From SHZI01 sp964384525 (GTDB lineage Bacteria; Pseudomonadota; Gammaproteobacteria; Steroidobacterales; GCA-2729495): a stretch of 32,828 bases of DNA. The notes under the pieces are model-generated. The model ran no database searches. It saw nothing but the letters and a program-made list of their open reading frames with translations, and was not told the origin of the DNA. Every line of letters starts with the position of its first letter. Position 1 is the stretch's first letter. Where the stretch lies: NCBI GenBank assembly GCA_964384525.1, contig CAYLKO010000026.1, positions 1 to 32,828 on the forward strand, in the 5' to 3' direction. The translations under genes were made by a program, and so were the position numbers. Below are positions 25,846-32,828 of the stretch, piece after piece.

Positions 25846-28026
25846 ATGGGCAAACCGGAAAAAGCCGCCATCAACATCACCATCGACGCCGATGGCATTG
25901 CCACGCTGACGATCGATCAGCCGGATCGATCGATGAACGTGATCACCCCCGGCCTGACGGCGGAGCTCGCGACAGCCATCGACCGCGTGCTGACGGACAA
26001 CGCCATCAAGGCGGCCGTGATCACCTCCGGCAAGTCCGGCTTCATTGCCGGCGCCGACCTGAAGGGGATCGTCGACATCTACGCCAGTGGCATCACCGCA
26101 CCGGAGTTGCTGGAGGCAGTCAGCCGTTATTCACGGCTGCTGCGCCGGCTGGAAACCGGAGGCAAGCCCTTTGCGGCGGCCATCAACGGCATCGCGCTCG
26201 GTGGCGGCCTGGAACTGTGTCTGGCGTGTCACTTCCGCGTCTTGACCGAGGATCCCAAGGCAGTCATCGGCCTGCCGGAAGTGCAGGTGGGCCTGCTGCC
26301 TGGCGCCGGCGGCACCCAGCGCCTGCCGCGACTGATCGGCATTCAACCGGCCCTGGAGCTCATGACGCGGGGCACGCACGTCGCCCCGGACAAGGCGAAG
26401 GCGCTGGGCATCGTGCAGGCGCTGGCCGCGCCGGATGCAGTGCTGCACACGGCCAAACGCTGGCTGCGGGAATCGCCGAACGCGGTGCAACCCTGGGATC
26501 AGCAGCAGTTCCGCTGGCCCGGTGGTGCGGGCGCCCTCGATCCAGCCGTGCAGCAGACCTTCACGATCGGGTCGGCGCTGATTGCCGAACAAACCCGGCA
26601 CAACTATCCGGCACCCATCGCGATTCTTTCGGCAGTCCATGAAGGCAGCCTCGTGCCCTTCGATGCCGGGCTCGGCATCGAGGCACGCTACTTCACGGGC
26701 CTGCTGATGAATCCGGTCTATCGCAACATGACACGGACGCTGTTCATCAACAAGGGGGCGGCCGACAAACTGGTGCGCCGGCCTGCCGATGTGCCGAAGT
26801 CCAGAGTCACCCGCCTCGGCATGCTCGGCGCCGGCATGATGGGTGCGGGCATCGCCTATGTATCAGCCCGTGCCGGCATGGACGTCGTTCTGCTGGATTC
26901 GACGCCGGCAGCCGCCGACAAGGGCCGGGAGCATTGCCGCAGTCTCTTGCAGAAAAGAGTGGAGCGGGGGCAAGCCTCCGCTCAGGAGATGGACGCCATC
27001 CTCGCCCGCATCCATCCGACCGTGGACCATGCAGACCTCCACGGCTGCGAACTCGTGATCGAGGCCGTGTGTGAAAACCGCGAGATCAAGGCCGATGTGA
27101 CCCGGCGAGCGGAGGCTGTCATCCCCGACACCGCCATCTTCGCCTCCAATACCTCGACGCTGCCGATCACGGGCCTTGCCGCCGCTTCCCGCCGGCCCGC
27201 CAGCTTCATCGGCCTGCATTTCTTCTCGCCGGTGGACCAGATGCCGCTGGTCGAGGTGATCGTCGGTCGCGACACCAGTGAGCAGACACTCGCCCGGGCA
27301 CTCGACTACGTGCAGCAGATCCGCAAGACGCCCATCGTCGTCAACGACAGCCGCGGCTTCTACACCAGCCGGGTGTTCATGACCTACGTGAACGAAGGCA
27401 TGGCGATGTTGCAGGAGGGTGTGTTGCCGGCGCTGATCGAGAATGCGGGCAAACAGGCGGGCCTGCCGGTGGGGCCGCTGGCCGTGCATGACGAAGTCAG
27501 TCTGGAGCTGTCGGCAAAGATCTACGAGCAGACCCGCGCTGATCTCGGCGACCAATACCAGGGGCCCTCGGCCATCGCCGTGGCGCTGAAGTTCGTCGAG
27601 CTGGGCCGCAAGGGCAAGAAGGCCGGCAAGGGTTTTTATGAGTATCCGGCAGAGAAGGGCGCCCGCAAATTTCTCTGGCCGGGAATGGCCGATATCTATC
27701 CACCGGCGGCCGTGCAACCGGCTGTCGAGGAGCTGAAGACGCGCCTCTTGTACATCCAGGCTCTGGAAACGGTGCGCTGCCTCGACGAAGGCGTGATCAC
27801 CGACGCTGCCGATGCCGACATCGGTTCGATCCTGGGCTGGGGCTACCCCGCCTGGACCGGTGGCACCTTGTCGTTCATCGAAACGGTGGGGCTGCCGGCT
27901 TTTGTCGCCGAGTGCGACCGGCTGGCCGCCGCCTGCGGGCCGCGCTTTCAGGTGCCCGATTCGCTGCGCGCCCGCGCTGCGCGCAACGAAACATTCCATC
28001 CGCAACCAGGCAGGCCTCCAGGCTGA
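25846..28026 (+). CDS. FadB/FadJ-like multifunctional enoyl-CoA hydratase/3-hydroxyacyl-CoA dehydrogenase
   Basis: Fusion enzyme of 726 residues catalysing the hydration and NAD-dependent oxidation steps of beta-oxidation. The N-terminal crotonase domain has GFIAGADLKG (65-74) and the two catalytic glutamates E123 (GGGLELCLA) and E145 (GLPEVQVGLLPGAGGTQ). The 3-hydroxyacyl-CoA dehydrogenase domain has the dinucleotide motif GAGMMG (328-333) and the catalytic H458/E470 pair (GLHFFSPVDQMPLVE). The C-terminal dehydrogenase subdomains include GRKGKKAGKGFYEYP. All key residues are present, so it is predicted to be active in both steps. The closest naming is FadJ or a FadB paralogue; subunit type cannot be set from sequence. 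The acyl-CoA dehydrogenase gene follows after 13 bases. Confidence 0.93.
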   Translation: MGKPEKAAINITIDADGIATLTIDQPDRSMNVITPGLTAELATAIDRVLTDNAIKAAVITSGKSGFIAGADLKGIVDIYASGITAPELLEAVSRYSRLLRRLETGGKPFAAAINGIALGGGLELCLACHFRVLTEDPKAVIGLPEVQVGLLPGAGGTQRLPRLIGIQPALELMTRGTHVAPDKAKALGIVQALAAPDAVLHTAKRWLRESPNAVQPWDQQQFRWPGGAGALDPAVQQTFTIGSALIAEQTRHNYPAPIAILSAVHEGSLVPFDAGLGIEARYFTGLLMNPVYRNMTRTLFINKGAADKLVRRPADVPKSRVTRLGMLGAGMMGAGIAYVSARAGMDVVLLDSTPAAADKGREHCRSLLQKRVERGQASAQEMDAILARIHPTVDHADLHGCELVIEAVCENREIKADVTRRAEAVIPDTAIFASNTSTLPITGLAAASRRPASFIGLHFFSPVDQMPLVEVIVGRDTSEQTLARALDYVQQIRKTPIVVNDSRGFYTSRVFMTYVNEGMAMLQEGVLPALIENAGKQAGLPVGPLAVHDEVSLELSAKIYEQTRADLGDQYQGPSAIAVALKFVELGRKGKKAGKGFYEYPAEKGARKFLWPGMADIYPPAAVQPAVEELKTRLLYIQALETVRCLDEGVITDAADADIGSILGWGYPAWTGGTLSFIETVGLPAFVAECDRLAAACGPRFQVPDSLRARAARNETFHPQPGRPPG

Positions 28027-28039
28027 TCGGCAGCCAGTC

Positions 28040-29200
28040 GTGGAACGTCACCATTTCGAACCCGAGCACCAGATCTTCCGCGATTCGGCCCGCCGGTTTT
28101 TCCGGAAGGAAGTCGAACCGCATCGGGAAAGGTGGCATGCAGCCGGGATCATCGACCGCGATATCTATCGCAAGGGTGGCGCCCAGGGCCTGCTGCTGAT
28201 GCAGGCCGACGAAGAATATGGCGGTGCCGGCATCCGCGATTTTCGCTACGAGCAGATCCTGCTCGAGGAAAATCTGCGCTTTGGTGACAGCGGCTTGTAC
28301 TTCACGCTGCATTCCCGGTTGGTTGCCCCCTACATCGAGGCTTTGGGTACCGCCGAGCAGAAGCGCCGCTTCCTTCCCGCCTGTGTGCGCGGGGATCTGA
28401 TTCTGGGCATTGCGATGACCGAACCGGGCGCCGGCAGTGATCTGGCGGCCATCAAGACCCGTGCCGAGGCGCGTGGCGATCACTACCTGCTGAATGGCGC
28501 GAAGACCTACATCTCGAACGGCGTCAACGGTGATGTCTTCGTCGTGGCGGCACGCACCGGTCCCGAGCGGCAGTTGGGGCTGTTTCTGGTGGAGCGGGAC
28601 ATGCCCGGCTTCGCCCGTGGCCGGAACCTGAAGAAGATGGGCCTCAACTCCCAGGACACGGCGGAGTTGTTTTTCGAGAACGTACAGGTGCCCAGGGCCA
28701 ATGTGTTGGGCGACCCGGCTCGCGGCTTTTACTACCTGATGGAACATCTGGTGGAAGAACGGCTGATTTCCGCTGCCCAGTATGTGGCGGCAAGCCAGAT
28801 CGCCTTCGACCTGACGATGGACTACATCCGCGAGCGGCGGATTTTCGGCCGTGCCGTGGCCGACTTCCAGGTCAACCGCTTCAAGATGGCGGATATGCGC
28901 ACGGAGATCGATATCGCGCAGCTGTTTGTTGATCACTGTGTCATGGCATTCAATGCCGGGCGCCTGACAGCCGCCGATGTGGCCCGCGCCAAGCTCTACT
29001 GCAGCGAACTCGAGGGCCGGGTGACCGATGAGTGCGTGCAATTGCACGGTGGCGCCGGTTACATGGACGAGTACCGCATTTCGCGCCTGTACCGCGATGC
29101 CCGCGTGTCGCGCATCTATGCCGGCACCTCCGAGATCATGCGGGAAATCATCGCGCGGTCCATCGGCCTCGATCCCCGCCACCGGCCAGGAAGCGAATGA
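28040..29200 (+). CDS. Acyl-CoA dehydrogenase
   Basis: FAD-dependent alpha,beta-desaturase of acyl-CoA, the first beta-oxidation step, 386 residues. The start is set at the GTG at 28040, since no ATG precedes the conserved N-terminus and upstream codons lie inside the FadB-like gene. Signature segments are GIAMTEPGAGSDLAAIKT, the KTYISNGVNGD region, ECVQLHGGAGYMDEY and RIYAGTSEIMREI. The position of the catalytic glutamate in medium-chain enzymes (YEGT) is occupied by A361, while E240 (VEERLISA) matches the helix-G glutamate used by long-chain and isovaleryl-CoA dehydrogenases, so that residue is the likely base. It sits in the beta-oxidation operon between the FadB-like enzyme and an alpha/beta hydrolase. 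Confidence 0.92.
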   Translation: MERHHFEPEHQIFRDSARRFFRKEVEPHRERWHAAGIIDRDIYRKGGAQGLLLMQADEEYGGAGIRDFRYEQILLEENLRFGDSGLYFTLHSRLVAPYIEALGTAEQKRRFLPACVRGDLILGIAMTEPGAGSDLAAIKTRAEARGDHYLLNGAKTYISNGVNGDVFVVAARTGPERQLGLFLVERDMPGFARGRNLKKMGLNSQDTAELFFENVQVPRANVLGDPARGFYYLMEHLVEERLISAAQYVAASQIAFDLTMDYIRERRIFGRAVADFQVNRFKMADMRTEIDIAQLFVDHCVMAFNAGRLTAADVARAKLYCSELEGRVTDECVQLHGGAGYMDEYRISRLYRDARVSRIYAGTSEIMREIIARSIGLDPRHRPGSE

Positions 29201-29210
29201 AGGGCTCGTG

Positions 29211-30086
29211 ATGCAGGAAGCGCTCACGCAGACAGCGGTCGCCGGGCAACGGCTGCAGGGCACGGTGCATGCGCCGACGGCGGCATCAGCCGGGATCGAG
29301 GGCAGGGGGCCGGCCTGGCTGCTGATCAATTCGGCGATGGGCGTGCGCCGACAGTTCTACCGGCACCTCGCGGGCTATCTCGCGGATCGCGGCATCGGGG
29401 TGCTGACCTACGATTACCGTGGCGTGGGTGATTCGATGATCGACGCAGCCGAGCTCGCACGCGTCCAGCTCGAGGACTGGGGTCTCAAGGATTTTCCTGC
29501 GGCACTGGACTGGCTGCGGGACAGGGCGGATGCCCCGCGGGTCGTGGTGCTCGGGCATTCAGTGGGCGGCCAGATCCTCGGCATTACCCCGCGGATCCTG
29601 GAAGTCTCGGCTCTGGTGGGGGTGGCCTGCCAGTCCGGTTACTGGCGACTCTGGCACGGCATCGAGCGCTTCAAGCTGCTGGTCTTCTGGTACGCGGCTA
29701 TTCCGGTATTGACCGCCACCTCGAGCTGGTTTCCGGCATCCCGCTTCGGCTTGGGACTGGATGTGCCGGCTGGGGTTGCCCGTCAGTGGGCACGGTGGGG
29801 GCGCGACCCGGACTATGTGCGCAGTGCACGCGTGGGGCCACAGCCGCAGTACTACACCGAGGTCGATTGTCCGCTGCGCACCTATTTCATCGAAGAGGAC
29901 TGGCTGGCGACCGAAGATGCCGCCCGGGCCTGGCACGACTGGTTTCCCGAGGCCCGGCGGGAATTCGTCAACCTGGGTGTACATGGCGCCACCGGCCGGC
30001 GCATCGGCCACTTCGGGTTTTTCAATCCTGATATCAGTGCGGCGGAATGGCCGGCGCTCGCCGACTACATCGAGGAGTGCCAGTGA
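29211..30086 (+). CDS. Alpha/beta-hydrolase-fold protein
   Basis: Predicted serine hydrolase of 291 residues, cytoplasmic with no signal peptide. The nucleophile elbow is GHSVGG with S117. The strand YDYRGVGDS (67-75) and the C-terminal H267 (GRRIGHFGFF) support the fold; the acid is probably D230 or D236. The wording resembles the COG4757-type predicted hydrolases. It follows the acyl-CoA dehydrogenase by 10 bases and overlaps the ligase start by one base (TGATG), so it belongs to the operon. A thioesterase or ester-hydrolysing role that releases fatty acid for the ligase is plausible but not shown. The ATG at 29211 is chosen because the frame upstream lies inside the acyl-CoA dehydrogenase. 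Confidence 0.82.
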   Translation: MQEALTQTAVAGQRLQGTVHAPTAASAGIEGRGPAWLLINSAMGVRRQFYRHLAGYLADRGIGVLTYDYRGVGDSMIDAAELARVQLEDWGLKDFPAALDWLRDRADAPRVVVLGHSVGGQILGITPRILEVSALVGVACQSGYWRLWHGIERFKLLVFWYAAIPVLTATSSWFPASRFGLGLDVPAGVARQWARWGRDPDYVRSARVGPQPQYYTEVDCPLRTYFIEEDWLATEDAARAWHDWFPEARREFVNLGVHGATGRRIGHFGFFNPDISAAEWPALADYIEECQ

Positions 30087-31743
30087 TGGACGGTTTGATG
30101 ATGGATGTTCCCCTCACCATCACGGGGCTCCTGCGCCATGCAGCCGCGCATCACGGGGATCGGGAGCTGGTCTCGATCACGGCCGACCATCCCCGGCATC
30201 GCGAAAGCTACCGCGAGGCTTTTGCCCGTGCCGCCCGGCTGGCCAATGCGCTGGCCCGATGGCAGCTGCCGGCGTCGGCCCGCATCGCCACGCTCGGCTG
30301 GAATGACTTCCGGCATTTCGAGCTGTATTTCGCCGTGTCCTGCTCCGGGCTCGTGTTGCACACGGTCAACCCGCGGCTGACGCCCGAGCAGATTGCCTGG
30401 ATCATCAATGACGGCGGCGCCACGGTGCTGTTTGCCGCGCCCGAATTCGCGCCCCTGCTGGCCAAGGTCGCGCCGCTGCTGACGCAGGTGACTGCCATCG
30501 TGTTCATGACCGGTGCGCAACACATGCCACCACCGGCCGCATCCGGCCTGCTGGCGAACGCCGGCTGCTACGAAACGCTGCTGGCAGCCGAAGAGCCGGC
30601 CTTTGCCTGGCCCGAGTTCGATGCGCGACTAGCCAGTTAACTCTNNNNNNNNNNACCTCGGGCACCACCGGCAACCCCAAGGGCGTGCTCTACAGCCACC
30701 GCTCGACGATCCTGCATGCCATGGCGGCAGCCGGTGCCGATGTCATGGGCGTGCGCGCCGTGGACACCCTGCTGCCGGTCGTGCCGATGTTTCATGTCAA
30801 TGCCTGGGGCGTTCCCTTCCTGGCGTCGATGGTGGGCGCCAAGCTGGTGCTGCCGGGGCGGGCGGCCGGGGATCCGGCCACGCTCTGCGAGCTGATCAAC
30901 CAGGAGCAGGTAACCATGGCGCTGGGTGTGCCCACCGTCTGGCTGGCGCTCCTGCAGTATCTGGCCAGCACGGGCACCACCTTGCCGAGCCTCAAGCGCA
31001 CGCTGGTCGGCGGGGCCGCCTGCCCGCCATCCATCATCGGGCAGTTCCGCGAGCGCCACGGGGTGGAAACCCATCATGCCTGGGGCATGACCGAGACGTC
31101 GCCCCTCGGCACCTTCAATGCACCCAAGCCGATGGCAGGCCACGACACGCCCGAAGCACGGCAGGCGCGGCGGTTGCAGCAGGAGGCCAGGCAGGGGCGG
31201 GCGGTGTTCGGCGTGGAGCTGCGCCTGAAGAGCGATACGGGCCAGCTCGTGCCGTGGGATGGCCGGACCAGCGGCAATCTCGAGGTGCGTGGACCATTCG
31301 TCGCCAGCAGCTACTACGGCCTTGCCACCAGCGAGGCGCATACCGCGGATGGCTGGTTCGTGACCGGCGATGTGGCCACGATCGATCCGGATGGTTTCAT
31401 GCAGATCACCGACCGCACCAAGGACGTCATCAAGTCCGGTGGCGAATGGATCAGTTCAATCGAACTCGAGAATCACGCCGTCGGCCATCCGGCCATTGCC
31501 GAGGCCGCGGTGATCGGTGTCAGCCATCCCCGATGGTCCGAACGTCCCCTGCTCATCGCCGTGCTGAAGCCGGGCGCGTCGGTTACCCGGGAAGAACTGC
31601 TGGCCTTTCTGGCCGCCCGGGTGGCCAGCTGGTTGGTTCCCGACGATGTGCTCTTCGTTGCCGGGTTGCCGCACACGGCCACGGGAAAAGTCAGCAAGCT
31701 GCAGTTGCGGGAGCAGTATCGGAACCACCTGTCCGGAACCTAG
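30086..31743 (+). CDS. Acyl-CoA ligase (AMP-forming), interrupted by an assembly gap
   Basis: Adenylate-forming fatty-acid-CoA ligase. The N-terminal part is 184 codons (MDGLMMDVPLTITGLLRHA ... EFDARLAS) and ends in a TAA at 30638-30640. A run of 10 Ns (30645-30654) follows. The sequence then resumes directly at the P-loop TSGTTGNPKG and continues 362 residues through YSHRSTILH, the AMP-binding WGMTETSP motif, WFVTGDVATIDPDG, TDRTKDVIKSGGEWIS and the catalytic lysine near the end (HTATGKVSK). The summed length of about 546 residues is normal for this family, so only a few residues are missing. The stop is therefore best explained by a faulty contig end, not by true gene loss. ATG 30086 overlaps the hydrolase stop as TGATG. 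Confidence 0.9.
30645..30654. other. Assembly gap of 10 Ns inside the acyl-CoA ligase gene
   Basis: The gap separates two halves of one AMP-binding enzyme just before its P-loop. Homologues have only about four residues between these parts, so the ten-base size is a placeholder and the seven bases before it are doubtful. Confidence 0.98.
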
Positions 31744-31752
31744 GAGAAACCC

Positions 31753-32154
31753 ATGCCTGTTGCAGTGACCGCGATCTATGCCAGCGTGCTGGCGATTTTG
31801 TACGTCGTGCTGAGCTACCGGGTTGCCCGGTGCAGGATGCGCTTGAAGGTGGGGCTGGGTTCCGGCAACGGCACCAGCCAGCACGTCGAGCTCGAGCGGG
31901 CGGTGCGGATCCACGGCAATTTTGCCGAGTACGTGCCACTGGCCCTGTTGCTGCTCGTGTTCTACGAGGCGGGCGGCGGCGCCTTCTGGGCCGTGCATGC
32001 GGCGGGTGTCTGGCTCGTCGTGGCGCGTCTGGCGCACGTGATCGGGCTGACCGGCAGCTCCGGCACCAGCAGTGGCCGCTTTGCGGGCGCCGTGATGACC
32101 TGGACCTTGCTGCTCGCGCTCGCGATCGGGAACCTGGTGCTGTCGCTGCGGTAG
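31753..32154 (+). CDS. MAPEG-family membrane protein
   Basis: Integral membrane protein of 133 residues with about four hydrophobic helices (roughly 5-24, 55-75, 77-97 and 110-131). The family signature ELERAVRIHGNFAEYVPLALLL (46-67) is clear. MAPEG proteins include glutathione-dependent enzymes and the bacterial YecN-like members, whose function is mostly unknown. A strong Shine-Dalgarno (AGGAG at 31742-31746) overlaps the ligase stop, so the gene is probably the last of the beta-oxidation operon. A role in detoxifying lipid-derived electrophiles is possible, but this is inference. Confidence 0.85.
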   Translation: MPVAVTAIYASVLAILYVVLSYRVARCRMRLKVGLGSGNGTSQHVELERAVRIHGNFAEYVPLALLLLVFYEAGGGAFWAVHAAGVWLVVARLAHVIGLTGSSGTSSGRFAGAVMTWTLLLALAIGNLVLSLR

Positions 32155-32208
32155 AGCCCGCGGCGGGTCAGCATCAGTCGGAGCCAGTCGGAGCTGGTCA
32201 GGAGCCGC

Positions 32209-32751
32209 TCAGGATGCGGGCACCCGGCCGGCGCGGGCAAAGTGCGTGCGCCAGTAGCTGTTGTCGAAACTGTCGATCGACACTTCATGACCGGAACTGG
32301 GGGCGTGCACGAAGCGGCCATCGCCCAGGTAGATCGCGACATGCGAGGTGCGATTGCCCTGCCTGAAGAACAGCAGGTCGCCCGCCTGGGCCTTCTCCAG
32401 CGTCAGCGGCATGACGGCATTCATCTGTGCCTCGGCCGTGCGGGGCAGCGGGCGGCCGGCACGGGCATAGGCAAACTGCACGAGGCCGCTGCAATCAAAG
32501 CCCTTTGGTGTGGCGCCACCCCACTCGTAGGGCACGCCGACCATCTGGATGGCGGTGAAGACTGCCTGGGTTCGCGTGGGGTCAGGCGGCTGGCGTGTGT
32601 CAGGTGTCTGGTTGGGGTCGGAAGGGCTGGGGGCGTTGCTGATGACGGCGGTCTGGTCGGGGATGGAGCCGGCACGTTGCGGCAGGCTGCTGCAGCCGGC
32701 CAGCAGCACCGGGACTGCCAGCATCCACAGTCCGGCGGGCCAGCGCTTCAT
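32209..32751 (-). CDS. NlpC/P60-family lipoprotein endopeptidase
   Basis: Cell-wall hydrolase of 180 residues, predicted to cut peptide cross-links of peptidoglycan from the periplasmic side. The lipoprotein signal ends in LLAGC (lipid on C20), followed by a Pro/Ser/Asp-rich linker (about 30-60) and the NlpC/P60 domain. The catalytic cysteine is C87 (GFDCSGLVQFAY), with H137 (SHVAIYLG) and H149 (FVHAPSSG) completing the triad. The ATG at 32749-32751 is preferred over the one at 32769, because GGAG lies about nine bases before it and a typical lysine/arginine-led signal then begins directly. It converges with the MAPEG gene and is likely MepS/Spr-like, though the paralogue cannot be named. Confidence 0.9.
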   Translation of the reverse strand: MKRWPAGLWMLAVPVLLAGCSSLPQRAGSIPDQTAVISNAPSPSDPNQTPDTRQPPDPTRTQAVFTAIQMVGVPYEWGGATPKGFDCSGLVQFAYARAGRPLPRTAEAQMNAVMPLTLEKAQAGDLLFFRQGNRTSHVAIYLGDGRFVHAPSSGHEVSIDSFDNSYWRTHFARAGRVPAS

Positions 32752-32828
32752 CCTGGATCGCTCCGTCATGCCGACTTTGCCCTTGTCCGGTGCCCAAACG
32801 TCGCCAGGCTACCGTGCCGTGACTGATC

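Noticed and set aside
30086..30640. Acyl-CoA ligase as a pseudogene
   Set aside because: The stop codon adjoins an assembly gap, and the two parts together have normal length and complete motifs.

Overview
The window is GC-rich, densely coded DNA from a gammaproteobacterium. The evidence is an ErpA-type Fe-S carrier, an AroF/G/H-type DAHP synthase, PurU, a FadB-like fusion enzyme, a lipoprotein with a GlyGly-CTERM-like tail, and two TonB-dependent receptors. The gene mix (catabolic oxygenases, beta-oxidation, nirS) suggests an environmental lineage such as Steroidobacterales/Nevskiales, but that placement is an inference. A run of ten Ns inside one gene points to a draft or metagenome-derived assembly. 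No tRNA, rRNA, CRISPR array, transposase or integrase was seen, and no gene-free stretch exceeds about 185 bases.

Layout, left to right. (1) 1-1531: erpA (minus, cut by the window edge), divergent from an APH-fold small-molecule kinase. (2) 1580-9385: a probable catabolic island. On the minus strand lie an unknown 200-residue protein, a TonB-dependent receptor and an exported flavoprotein with a C-terminal haem-c tail. Divergent from them, on the plus strand, lie an isochorismatase-family hydrolase, a PuuE/polysaccharide-deacetylase-like amidohydrolase, an 88-residue basic helical protein and a bicupin, closed by a strong terminator. (3) 9419-15287, minus strand: a second TonB-dependent receptor, cytochrome cd1 nitrite reductase (NirS) with an extra N-terminal cytochrome c domain, and an alginate-export-like porin. 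(4) 15438-17434: a Rieske oxygenase and an SDR oxidoreductase carrying an export signal, divergent from that receptor. (5) 17493-19084: a hipBA toxin-antitoxin pair with two palindromic operators. (6) 19137-23717: a beta-propeller protein (minus), DAHP synthase, purU (minus) and a glutamine-synthetase-like ligase. (7) 23741-32154, plus strand: a rhombotarget-type lipoprotein, then a beta-oxidation operon of thiolase, FadB-like enzyme, acyl-CoA dehydrogenase, alpha/beta hydrolase, acyl-CoA ligase (interrupted by the N gap) and a MAPEG protein. (8) 32209-32751: an NlpC/P60 lipoprotein on the minus strand.

The best candidate for an undescribed system is region 2. A receptor and an exported flavocytochrome could take up and oxidise a substrate. 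Three cytoplasmic enzymes from the same superfamilies as ureide and pyrimidine catabolism (PuuE-like cyclic amidohydrolase, bicupin, isochorismatase-like amidase) could then open and deaminate it. Two proteins of no recognised family belong to the same gene set. The substrate cannot be named from sequence.
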